Origin: Actinomycetota bacterium
GTDB taxonomy: Bacteria > Actinomycetota > Coriobacteriia > Coriobacteriales > RUG844
Direction of reading: 5' to 3'
Assembly (NCBI GenBank): GCA_013335845.1
Contig: JAAXUU010000071.1
Span: forward strand, 1-6,821
Length of the DNA stretch: 6,821 nucleotides
Below are positions 1 through 6,162 of this stretch, piece by piece. The position numbers and the translations under genes are program-made. Position 1 is the first letter of the stretch. The number at the start of each line of letters is the position of its first letter. The notes under the pieces are model-generated. The model ran no database searches and was not told the origin of the DNA. It worked only from the letters and a program-made list of their open reading frames with translations.

Positions 1-1
1 T

Positions 2-808
2 CAATATGCAGGTGACACCAAGCCGGTGCTGTCCAACGTGAACCTCGAGATTCCAACAGGGGACTTCCTCGGAATCATAGGGTCTGCCAACACAGGCAAG
101 TCGACGCTCACCTATGCGATCAACGGTATCATCCCGCACTACTATAAAGGCGATTTCTACGGAGCCGTGGAAATCGACGGACGCGACACGATCGAAACGA
201 GCCTGACAGACATTTCCCGCCTTGTGGGGAGTGTCTGTCAGGATATCGACAGCCAGATGGTTAGCTCGGTTGTGGAAGATGAGCTGCTTTACGGCCTTGA
301 GAATTTCGGATTCTCCAAAGAAGAGATCGATGAGAGAATCCAGTTCGCTTTGGGTGAGATTGGAATCGAGAAGTTGCGTCATCGCAACATCGCTTCGCTT
401 TCCGGCGGCCAGAAGCAAAAGGTCGCCCTCGCGGCCATCATCGCGCTCAAACCGAAGATCCTCGTGCTCGACGAACCGACATCCGAACTCGACCCGAAAA
501 GTTCGCGTCAGGTGTTCGAAATCCTCAAGCAACTGAGCGACCATTTCGGCATCACCATCGTCATCGTCGAACAGAAGATCATGCTGCTCTGCGAATTCGC
601 CCGGAGTCTCGTGGTTGTGGGGGATGGCGGGATTGTTCTGCACGGCAGCGTCGAAGACGTACTCAAGCAAGGAGATGTCCTCGATCGAGTCGGCGTGAAC
701 AGCCCGCGCGTGGCGACACTTTCGAACAGGCTGAACAGTGAGGGACTCGGCAATGGGGAAGTCTGCAAAAACGTGCCCGAAGCGCGCGCGATGATAGAGG
801 GGATATAG
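2..808 (+). CDS. ecfA: ECF transporter ATP-binding protein, first of two (5'-truncated by window edge)
   Basis: ATP-hydrolysing subunit of an energy-coupling factor transporter, acting on the cytoplasmic face with the second ATPase and EcfT to drive vitamin or metal uptake. The frame is open to the left edge and reads QYAGDTKPVLSNVNL, the usual start of this family. The GTG at 26 is therefore internal, and roughly ten residues plus the true start lie outside. Counting from that GTG codon as 1, visible motifs are Walker A GSANTGKST (19-27), Q-loop (Q72), signature LSGGQ (125-129) and Walker B with catalytic Glu, ILVLDEP (145-151). The H-loop position reads VEQK (181-184), with Gln183 where the family usually has His (CAG codon, 572-574). 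The stop lies 2 nt before the next ATPase gene, so they are co-transcribed. The ABC assignment is certain. The ECF assignment rests on the following EcfT gene. The substrate is unknown. Confidence 0.93.
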   Translation, partial: QYAGDTKPVLSNVNLEIPTGDFLGIIGSANTGKSTLTYAINGIIPHYYKGDFYGAVEIDGRDTIETSLTDISRLVGSVCQDIDSQMVSSVVEDELLYGLENFGFSKEEIDERIQFALGEIGIEKLRHRNIASLSGGQKQKVALAAIIALKPKILVLDEPTSELDPKSSRQVFEILKQLSDHFGITIVIVEQKIMLLCEFARSLVVVGDGGIVLHGSVEDVLKQGDVLDRVGVNSPRVATLSNRLNSEGLGNGEVCKNVPEARAMIEGI

Positions 809-810
809 CG

Positions 811-1614
811 ATGATCACATTCAAGGATGTATCCTTTTCCTATACCCCCACCGTGACGATTCTGCGTGATGTCGACTTCTCAATCGAACGGGGCGAGTTC
901 GTTGCAATCGTCGGATCGAATGGTGCAGGTAAGTCGACTATGCTTCGTCTGATGAACGGCTTGCTGAAGCCCGGGGTGGGCGAGGTTTTCGTCGATGACC
1001 TGAGTACACACACCAACAAGACGAGCAAGCTCGCGAAACGGGTGGGTCTCCTCTTCCAAAATCCCGACCGTCAGATCTGCTGTAATACCATCGCCGAGGA
1101 AATCGCCTTCGGTTTCAAGAACCTTGAGTTACCTCAAGAGGAGATCGACGCAACGGTTGCGGACATCATCGAGGACTTCGGTTTCGACGGCGCGAGGGAC
1201 CCGTTCAGCGTAAGCCGTGGGGAACGTCAGAAAATCGCGCTTGCATCGATTATCGCCGTCGCACCTGAAATCATCATCTTGGATGAGCCGACGACAGGTC
1301 TCGACTACCGCGAATGCATCCATATCATGGACAAAGTCACAGCCCTCAACGAGACGGGAACGACTATCATCATGGTTTGCCATGACATGGAACTCGTACT
1401 CGACTACGCTAAACGCGTCATCGTCGTGGCTGCTGGGCAGATCATCGCAGACGGTAATGCCCATGAGGTTTTCAGGGACACGTTCGCGATGCAGACTGCA
1501 TCACTTCTTCCACCGCAGATCATCGAATTGGCCACCGAGCTCGGCGGCCAATTCGAGCAAGCGGATACGGTTGAACAGATAGTGGATATCGTCAAAGCAA
1601 GGAAGGCGGTCTAG
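811..1614 (+). CDS. ecfA: ECF transporter ATP-binding protein, second of two
   Basis: Second nucleotide-binding subunit, expected to form a heterodimer with the upstream ATPase beneath EcfT. The 267-residue length is normal for the family. In order: N-terminal beta strand ITFKDVSFSY, Walker A GSNGAGKST (35-43), Q-loop LFQNPDRQ (81-88), Walker B IIILDEPTTGLD (154-165) and H-loop VCHDMEL (189-195, His191). The signature is VSRGE (134-138) instead of LSGGQ, followed by the usual RQKIALAS. The ATG follows the preceding stop by 2 nt and has a purine-rich AGAGGGG about 9 nt upstream. Its stop codon directly abuts the EcfT start. ABC function is certain. The altered signature suggests unequal roles for the two ATP sites. 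Related LSxGE forms occur in some ECF ATPases from memory, so this need not be a defect. Confidence 0.94.
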   Translation: MITFKDVSFSYTPTVTILRDVDFSIERGEFVAIVGSNGAGKSTMLRLMNGLLKPGVGEVFVDDLSTHTNKTSKLAKRVGLLFQNPDRQICCNTIAEEIAFGFKNLELPQEEIDATVADIIEDFGFDGARDPFSVSRGERQKIALASIIAVAPEIIILDEPTTGLDYRECIHIMDKVTALNETGTTIIMVCHDMELVLDYAKRVIVVAAGQIIADGNAHEVFRDTFAMQTASLLPPQIIELATELGGQFEQADTVEQIVDIVKARKAV

Positions 1615-2385
1615 ATGAGAGGCTTCCTTGACTATGTCGCCGGTGACAGTATCCTGCATCGCCTTAATCCCATCACGAAGATCATCCTGTCGTTGTGCAT
1701 CTGCATTGCATGCTTCGCATCGAACAACCTGATATTCCTTGTCGGCATCATCGGTATCGACCTAGTGTTCGGCGCGGTGGGTCATGTATTCGATAAGGCT
1801 GTTTCGTTGTTGAAAGGCCTTGTGAAGATATCGATATTCCTGTTCATCATCCAGGTTCTCTTCGTGCACTCAGGTACGGTTCTGGTTCCGCTTCCATTCG
1901 GTTTGGACATCACCTTAGACGGTGTTGTCCTCGCTGCTAAGGTCGTTTTGAAGATCATCGGCGCAACTATGCCGTTGGCGCTGCTTTTAAGCGTCACACA
2001 GATGAGCGACCTGTCGAACGCTCTGGTCAAGAAGCTGAACGTACCCTATCAATATGCGTTCACCTTCACAACCGCCATCCGCTTCATCCCGATTTTCGCA
2101 GATGAGATGGCCGGTATCATGGAGGCGCAAACCTCGCGCGGAGTCGAGTTCGATACCAAGAACATCTTCAAGAAATTGGGTCTCATCCTGCCGCTTTGCG
2201 TTCCCTTGCTCATCTCGTCGGTCAAGAAGATCAACAGCAGCGCCATAGCCGCGGAGGTTCGGGGTTTCCACTTGAGAAACCGCACGAGTGGGTATAAGGA
2301 TTATCCCATCGCAGGGAATGATACAGTCGCGATATTCTTGTCGGTGCTATTGGTGCTGTTCTCGCTCTATCTAAACACTCTATAA
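1615..2385 (+). CDS. ecfT: ECF transporter transmembrane coupling protein EcfT
   Basis: Membrane scaffold that couples ATP hydrolysis by the two ATPases to movement of a substrate-binding S component. The 256-residue length is typical. The family's N-terminal HRLNPITK motif is at 15-22. Hydrophobic segments lie at about 23-40, 41-58, 71-88, 104-127, 188-203 and 236-254. The long polar cytoplasmic region between the fourth and fifth carries both coupling-helix motifs of the A-x3-R-G type that dock on the ATPases: A171-R175-G176 (EAQTSRG) and A212-R216-G217 (AAEVRGF). The ATG immediately follows the upstream TAG, with GGAAGGCGG inside the previous gene as ribosome binding site. No S component is encoded downstream, so it must lie upstream of the window or elsewhere. 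Only 20 bp separate its stop from that of the convergent LysR gene, and I see no intrinsic terminator there. Confidence 0.95.
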   Translation: MRGFLDYVAGDSILHRLNPITKIILSLCICIACFASNNLIFLVGIIGIDLVFGAVGHVFDKAVSLLKGLVKISIFLFIIQVLFVHSGTVLVPLPFGLDITLDGVVLAAKVVLKIIGATMPLALLLSVTQMSDLSNALVKKLNVPYQYAFTFTTAIRFIPIFADEMAGIMEAQTSRGVEFDTKNIFKKLGLILPLCVPLLISSVKKINSSAIAAEVRGFHLRNRTSGYKDYPIAGNDTVAIFLSVLLVLFSLYLNTL

Positions 2386-2405
2386 GGATATTCTGCGCGT
2401 ACCGA

Positions 2406-3329
2406 CTACCATTCGAATTCTTCATTCACAACAGGTGTATCACTGTCATCCGAAATGTTTTTGTCGGCTTTATTCGTCACGGCAAAAGATTTAATCTTGA
2501 AGCTATCGTTTTTGAAGGGGACGAAGACCATATCGCCACGGATGCTCAGCCGCAAATCCTCCTGCATACGAGCCGGGAAAAGATATACGCTTTCGGGAAC
2601 ATCCGCGAACATGAATTCGCTCTGTAGATCCGTTTTGTACACATTCAATACGGGGTCGAATCCGTGATTCTTGCAATAATCGATAATAGCGTACCGTGTT
2701 GGGGAATAGGTACCGTGAGGAGTCATGATGGGGACTCCTTTTAAATCATCGATCGTCAGTGATTTTCTTTTACTGAATTTGTGGTGCTTACTGCACCAGA
2801 GCACCACCGGTTCTTCGGTGAGGAATTTTGCAATGAACCCTTCTTGGTCATACCGCGACTCGATTTCTGCGGTATCTCCGCATTCATAGACTAAGGCGAG
2901 GTCGACTTTGCCGTACTTGAGGTTCTCCTTCGGATATCTACGCCGCATCCGCATGAACCTCACGGGGGCGTCAGGATTACTTTCTCTAAAATCTTCAACA
3001 TAGCGATAATAGCATTCCGCCGCCTTATCCGGGTACGGCGGTTCTTGAATAATCTGCTCCTTGTTATGTTTGGCTTGGATTTGCTGGCATTCAACGACAA
3101 GGTCATCAAAGGAACCTAGCATTGCATGGATCCTATTCAAAAAATGACTGCCTGCGGGAGTCAGTGTCAGCTTCTTGCTGCGGACGATCAACGTGAAACC
3201 TAATTCATTTTCCAATTGTTGCATGTGCTTGCTCAGATTGGATTGCGTCATATTCAAAGCTTCTGAAGCTTTAGTGAAATTCGAATATCGGGTGAATATG
3301 ACAAACTCTTTCAGTACTTCAATTTGCAT
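2406..3329 (-). CDS. LysR family transcriptional regulator
   Basis: DNA-binding regulator of 307 residues, a normal length for the family. The N-terminal winged helix-turn-helix occupies about 1-60: FTRYSNFTKASEALNMTQSN, then LSKHMQQLENELG, with the TPAG wing end at 57-60. A linker helix follows (about 62-92). The C-terminal effector domain covers about 93-295 and includes the family-typical KVDLALVYE and PVVLWCSKHHKFS segments. A CAGGGAA ribosome binding site sits about 4-5 nt before the ATG. The gene is divergent from the zinc-ribbon/molybdoenzyme/Fe-S operon, the classical LysR layout, so control of that operon plus autoregulation is the natural inference. The effector, perhaps the enzyme's substrate, cannot be predicted. 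Sampled lines of this gene look AT-richer (about 37-47% GC) than the first ATPase gene, which may reflect a different history. The acidic C-terminal tail (about 290-307) is not part of the conserved fold. Confidence 0.93.
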   Translation of the reverse strand: MQIEVLKEFVIFTRYSNFTKASEALNMTQSNLSKHMQQLENELGFTLIVRSKKLTLTPAGSHFLNRIHAMLGSFDDLVVECQQIQAKHNKEQIIQEPPYPDKAAECYYRYVEDFRESNPDAPVRFMRMRRRYPKENLKYGKVDLALVYECGDTAEIESRYDQEGFIAKFLTEEPVVLWCSKHHKFSKRKSLTIDDLKGVPIMTPHGTYSPTRYAIIDYCKNHGFDPVLNVYKTDLQSEFMFADVPESVYLFPARMQEDLRLSIRGDMVFVPFKNDSFKIKSFAVTNKADKNISDDSDTPVVNEEFEW

Positions 3330-3371
3330 AAAATTCCCTGTACTTTCGATAAAACCAGAGTCCAGAACAGA

Positions 3372-3383
3372 AATAGAACTATT
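3372..3383. repeat. Short perfect inverted repeat at the predicted LysR transcription start
   Basis: AATAG-AA-CTATT is a perfect dyad with 5-bp arms and a 2-bp centre. It overlaps the predicted start of LysR transcription, a position where a bound repressor would block initiation. It may be an operator or chance in AT-rich DNA. Confidence 0.25.
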
Positions 3384-3386
3384 CCA

Positions 3387-3415
3387 ATACTAACTGATAA
3401 ATATGCGCTATTCAA
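3387..3415 (-). promoter_or_regulatory. Candidate promoter of the LysR gene
   Basis: Read on the - strand, a TTGAAT box (3410-3415) and a TAGTAT box (3387-3392) are separated by exactly 17 bp, each matching four of six consensus positions. This would start transcription near 3380 and give a leader of about 50 nt before the LysR start codon. Motif-based prediction only. Confidence 0.4.
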
Positions 3416-3426
3416 CCATTTGGAAT
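3410..3426. promoter_or_regulatory. Candidate LysR binding site (T-N11-A dyad)
   Basis: ATTC-N9-GAAT is a dyad containing the T-N11-A core typical of LysR recognition sites. It overlaps the -35 box of the predicted LysR promoter and is centred about 58 bp upstream of the predicted start of the divergent operon. This matches the usual placement of LysR recognition sites, which allow self-repression and activation of the divergent genes. The motif is short and degenerate, so position is the stronger argument. Confidence 0.35.
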
Positions 3427-3463
3427 GCTAAATCATTGTTTCTGTTCGCACTAGCCGAGAGCC

Positions 3464-3469
3464 TATTAT
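3464..3469 (+). promoter_or_regulatory. Candidate -10 element of the zinc-ribbon/molybdoenzyme operon
   Basis: TATTAT matches the -10 consensus at five of six positions. No good -35 hexamer is seen 16-18 bp upstream, as is common at promoters that need an activator. Transcription would begin near 3476, leaving a leader of about 70 nt before the ATG at 3547. That leader begins with ATTCA (3476-3480), which can pair with TGAAT (3499-3503) around an inner CCC/GGG stem. Confidence 0.35.
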
Positions 3470-3534
3470 GGAAACATTCAAAATCCCTGGCGGGTATCTG
3501 AATTGAGACGCGCAAAGAATCATACGTGTATATG

Positions 3535-3541
3535 AGAGGAG
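3535..3541 (+). promoter_or_regulatory. Ribosome binding site fixing the start of the 88-aa gene
   Basis: AGAGGAG lies 5 nt before the ATG at 3547. Earlier in-frame starts (GTG 3526, ATG 3532, GTG 3541) overlap or precede this site and lack their own, so 3547 is preferred. It also yields a Met-Cys-Phe N terminus resembling the Met-Cys-Tyr start of the small - strand gene at 6633-6800. Confidence 0.7.
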
Positions 3542-3546
3542 TGAAT

Positions 3547-3813
3547 ATGTGTTTTAGACCAGCAGAGGCTGACGCAGGATTGGGGCCTATACAGTGTCCC
3601 AATTGTGGTAAAAGAGTCAATCGGGCACAGGGGGTATTACCGTCAAAATGCCCGTTCTGCAGAGAACCGATCGAGGATCCATCCCTGTCGCTTATGGCTC
3701 CGGCAGCTCCATCGGCCCCAATGGCTCCCGGAGCACCCGGAGCGCCGAAGACCCCCGGGGTGCCGGCAGCTCCCAAGGTTCCAGCTGCTCCACCCATGTC
3801 TCCCAAGGCTTAA
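3547..3813 (+). CDS. Small CxxC zinc-ribbon-like protein with periodic x-x-Pro tail
   Basis: An 88-residue protein of unknown function. Residues 1-16 begin MCFRPAEADAG. Next come two knuckles, C17-P-N-C20 and C35-P-F-C38, separated by 14 residues, which suggests one zinc (or possibly iron) site. Residues 50-82 are eleven consecutive x-x-Pro triplets, mostly Ala-Pro, predicted to form an extended polyproline-II tail rather than a globular domain. There is no signal peptide or membrane segment, so it should be cytoplasmic. It is first in the probable operon, 69 bp before the molybdoenzyme gene, and divergent from LysR. From memory, similar MCFRP-type proteins occur near molybdopterin oxidoreductases in Coriobacteriia and some Firmicutes. 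This points to an accessory role such as metal or cofactor handling or protein docking, but that is inference. Proline codons are mixed (CCG, CCA, CCC), so the repeat is not recent DNA slippage. Confidence 0.85.
   Translation: MCFRPAEADAGLGPIQCPNCGKRVNRAQGVLPSKCPFCREPIEDPSLSLMAPAAPSAPMAPGAPGAPKTPGVPAAPKVPAAPPMSPKA
3694..3792 (+). repeat. Eleven-unit x-x-Pro coding repeat
   Basis: Eleven consecutive codon triplets each end in proline (residues 50-82 of the 88-aa protein). The other positions are mostly Ala, Gly, Met, Lys or Val. The period is exact at the protein level but synonymous codons vary, indicating selection on the peptide rather than a young microsatellite. The high GC here also opens a long collagen-like frame on the opposite strand, which is an artefact. 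Confidence 0.85.
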
Positions 3814-3841
3814 ACGAGACATGATCGGTAATCGGAATGCG

Positions 3842-3854
3842 GTTTCAATGAAAC
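3842..3854. repeat. 13-bp near-palindrome upstream of the molybdoenzyme gene
   Basis: GTTTCA-A-TGAAAC is a perfect dyad with 6-bp arms and a single central base. It lies between the 88-aa gene and the molybdoenzyme gene, ending 28 bp before the latter's start. It could be an operator for an internal promoter or a small mRNA hairpin with a loop too tight to be stable, or chance. No T-run follows, so it is not an intrinsic terminator. Confidence 0.35.
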
Positions 3855-3882
3855 TGAAATTATCAAGGAAAGAGAGGGTACT

Positions 3883-6129
3883 ATGTCCGAATTAAGAACT
3901 GACTGTGAAGACGGCACATTTAAGATTCGCACCTGCGCTTGGTCACCTCCAGGTGACCATCCGGTAGGATGCGGTATGTTTCTCACAGTCAAAGATGGCA
4001 AGGTTGTACATGTGGAAGGCGACGCGAGCCACCCCATTACCAACGGACGACTTTGCGTTCGTTGCCTGACCCTGCCTGAGTATATCTATCATGAGGATCG
4101 AATCTTGACACCTCTCTATCGTGACCCAGCCGATCGTGGCAAGGATGCATGGAAACCGATCTCGTGGGATGAGGCGTTGGATATCATCGAGGAACGGGTC
4201 AATTATATCAAAGCGAATTACGGCGCCGAGGCTATAGTTGCGTTTCAAGGAACGGGTCGCGAGGCCACACTATACAAAACGCCGCTAGCTTATGCAGCGC
4301 TCGGTACCCCGAACTCCTGCTTCCCCATGAGCGGTGACTCTTGCTACGGCCCCCGTGCCAGCGTGGCGGACTTCCTACTCGGTGCCGGTTATCCTGAACT
4401 GGACTACGCGGCATATTTCCCTGATCGATACGATGACCCACGCTATGAAGTTCCTAAATATATCATTCTGTGGGGTAAAGACCCGCTGTTCTCAAACCCG
4501 GACGGCTTCTTCGGTCATAGCCTCATCGACCTGATGAAGCGTGGCTCGAAGTTCATAACCATCGATCCCCGTCTCACTTGGTTGGGAACTCGTGCGGATT
4601 ATCATCTGCAATTGCGTCCCGGAACCGACTCCGCACTTGGCCTTGGTTTGTTGAATGTGATCATCTCAGAAGATCTTTACGATCATGAGTTCGTTGAGAA
4701 TTGGTGCTTCGGCTTTGAAGAACTGGCAGAACGTGCAGCCGAATATCCTCTTGAAAAAGTCGAGAAGATCACTTGGGTCCCCAAGGAAACCATCCAAGCT
4801 GCAGCACGCGCATTTGCAACCAGCCATCCTTCATCGATCATGTGGGGACTTGCAATCGATACGAGCGCCAATGGAGTCCAGGCAGGACACTGCGTCCTCG
4901 CACTTGCTGCGATTACCGGTAATCTCGACGTCCCCGGTGGCATAACCTTGTCAAAGCCCGCGAGCTTTATGGGCAAGTGGCGCTATGAGTGCGCGCAACA
5001 GCTACCTCCCGGAATGCTCGAGAAGCAGATCTCAGACCCACGATACAAAGGCTTCCTCGCTGCACATGTCATCGCCCATCCGGACCGCATCTTGGACACG
5101 TTGGAAACCGAGGAACCCTATCCTCTCAAGATGGCATGGTTCTACTCGAGCAACCTCATCGCAAACACCGCAGCCGCCCAACCGAAGCGTTGGTTCAGCG
5201 CGCTCAGAAGACTTGAGTTCAACGTTTGTCAGGATATCTTCATGACACCTACGGCAATGGGTCTATGCGACCTTTTCTTGCCTGTATCCAGTTTTGCCGA
5301 GCACGACGGTATCGTGTTGCCGCACTTCGGCCGTAACACCCATATGGTCGCCAGTATGAATAAAGCTGTTACCGTTGGCGATTGTAGGTCCGACCTCGAA
5401 ATCGACTTCTTGGTTGGCAAGCGTCTCAACCCGAAGGCCTGGCCTTGGGAGACTATCTCCGACTTCTTCACGGCACAGATCGAGCCGCAACTTGGAATCA
5501 CATTTCCGCAGCTTCAGGAAATGAGTCTTATGCAACAGAAGTTCGAGTACAGGAAGTACGAGAAAGGCTTGTTGAGGAATGATGGAGAACAAGGATTCAA
5601 CACCCCGACCGGTCTTGTCGAGTTGAAATCAAGCCTCTATGAGGACTGGGGCGAGGACCCGCTGCCCTATTACGAAGAGCCTTCCTATAGTTTCATCAGC
5701 AGGCCGGAAGAAGCGGACATGTATCCTTTGGTATTCACCATGGGCGGCAGAGTGACCACTTCCTTCCACTCAGAGCATCGTCAGATCCCTTCTTTGCGCG
5801 CGATCACACCGGATGCGATAGTCCAGATACATCCCGATACAGCCGCGAAGTACGGTATCGAAGAAGGGGATTGGGTGCGCATAGAGAACTCACTCGGTTA
5901 TGCGGTTGAGAAGGCGCATCTCTCACCGATCGTCGATCCCAGGGTTGTACACGGAACACACGGTTGGTGGTATCCGGAGCAAGACGGCGAAGAGCCTAAT
6001 CTCTATGGTGTTTGGCAGTCAAGTGTCAACAGCTTGGTTCCGCATGCGAAGAACGGCAAGATGGGCTTCGGCGCTCCGTATAAGTGCGTGAACTGCAAGA
6101 TCGTCAAAGTTGAAAGTCTTCAGGGTTAG
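3883..6129 (+). CDS. Molybdopterin-dependent oxidoreductase, catalytic subunit (DMSO reductase superfamily)
   Basis: Large bis-pterin molybdenum or tungsten enzyme of 748 residues. No twin-arginine or Sec signal is present, so it should be cytoplasmic. The N-terminal Fe-S region (18-61) has C18, C30, C58 and C61. C30-x27-C58 matches the last two canonical cluster cysteines, but H26 sits where the second Cys normally lies. WKPISWDEALDII (90-102) and the pterin-binding segments ITIDPRLTWLGTRADYHLQL and LRPGTDSALGLGLLNVII are typical. SGDSCYGPR (150-158) offers C154 as candidate metal ligand. The C-terminal dinucleotide-binding domain starts near 620 with FTMGGRVTTSFHSEHRQIPS and includes THGWWYPEQ. 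The enzyme ends with CVNC. Parts resemble acetylene hydratase as recalled (SNLIA..., FMTPTA..., DPLPYYEEP), but specificity differs across the superfamily and the substrate is unknown. GAGAGGG lies 4 nt before the ATG. It is probably co-transcribed with its 88-aa and Fe-S neighbours. Confidence 0.93.
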   Translation: MSELRTDCEDGTFKIRTCAWSPPGDHPVGCGMFLTVKDGKVVHVEGDASHPITNGRLCVRCLTLPEYIYHEDRILTPLYRDPADRGKDAWKPISWDEALDIIEERVNYIKANYGAEAIVAFQGTGREATLYKTPLAYAALGTPNSCFPMSGDSCYGPRASVADFLLGAGYPELDYAAYFPDRYDDPRYEVPKYIILWGKDPLFSNPDGFFGHSLIDLMKRGSKFITIDPRLTWLGTRADYHLQLRPGTDSALGLGLLNVIISEDLYDHEFVENWCFGFEELAERAAEYPLEKVEKITWVPKETIQAAARAFATSHPSSIMWGLAIDTSANGVQAGHCVLALAAITGNLDVPGGITLSKPASFMGKWRYECAQQLPPGMLEKQISDPRYKGFLAAHVIAHPDRILDTLETEEPYPLKMAWFYSSNLIANTAAAQPKRWFSALRRLEFNVCQDIFMTPTAMGLCDLFLPVSSFAEHDGIVLPHFGRNTHMVASMNKAVTVGDCRSDLEIDFLVGKRLNPKAWPWETISDFFTAQIEPQLGITFPQLQEMSLMQQKFEYRKYEKGLLRNDGEQGFNTPTGLVELKSSLYEDWGEDPLPYYEEPSYSFISRPEEADMYPLVFTMGGRVTTSFHSEHRQIPSLRAITPDAIVQIHPDTAAKYGIEEGDWVRIENSLGYAVEKAHLSPIVDPRVVHGTHGWWYPEQDGEEPNLYGVWQSSVNSLVPHAKNGKMGFGAPYKCVNCKIVKVESLQG

Positions 6130-6145
6130 ACTCTTGAATATCAGC

Positions 6146-6153
6146 AAAGGAGG
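6146..6153 (+). promoter_or_regulatory. Strong Shine-Dalgarno site fixing the Fe-S subunit start
   Basis: AAAGGAGG lies 9 nt before the ATG at 6163. The in-frame TTG at 6157 would sit only 3 nt from it, too close, so the protein begins MSDYALF. This is the best ribosome binding site in the window, suggesting the small subunit is translated at high level. Confidence 0.85.
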
Positions 6154-6162
6154 TTTTTGAAA

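Noticed and set aside
26..28. GTG as start of the first ATPase
   Set aside because: The frame continues upstream to the window edge with residues that fit the conserved N terminus of the family, so this GTG encodes an internal Val.
1129..1464. - strand 111-codon frame inside the second ATPase gene
   Set aside because: It is antisense to conserved ABC motifs and rich in Asp and Val from complementing ATPase codons. It is a shadow.
2386..2405. Possible bidirectional terminator between convergent EcfT and LysR genes
   Set aside because: The 20-bp gap and its flanks show no stem of useful length followed by a T-run. Short symmetries such as TTCGAA are not terminators.
3476..3503. Riboswitch in the leader of the molybdoenzyme operon
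   Set aside because: Only a weak interrupted hairpin (ATTCA/TGAAT around CCC/GGG) is visible in a leader of about 70 nt. It shows no recognisable molybdenum-cofactor or other known aptamer architecture.
3526..3546. Earlier starts (GTG 3526, ATG 3532, GTG 3541) for the 88-aa gene
   Set aside because: The AGAGGAG site at 3535-3541 is correctly spaced only for ATG 3547, and the earlier codons overlap or precede it.
3408..3806. Long - strand frame encoding a collagen-like Gly-Ala-Pro-rich peptide
   Set aside because: It is the reverse complement of the x-x-Pro repeat and zinc knuckles of the 88-aa gene. GC-rich proline repeats always open such a frame, it has no clear ribosome binding site, and it runs across the regulatory region.
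3943..4248. - strand 101-codon frame opposite the molybdoenzyme N terminus
   Set aside because: It is antisense to the conserved Fe-S region, with no ribosome binding site or recognisable motif.
6157..6162. TTG start giving a two-residue longer Fe-S subunit
   Set aside because: It is only 3 nt from the Shine-Dalgarno site, whereas ATG 6163 has 9-nt spacing.
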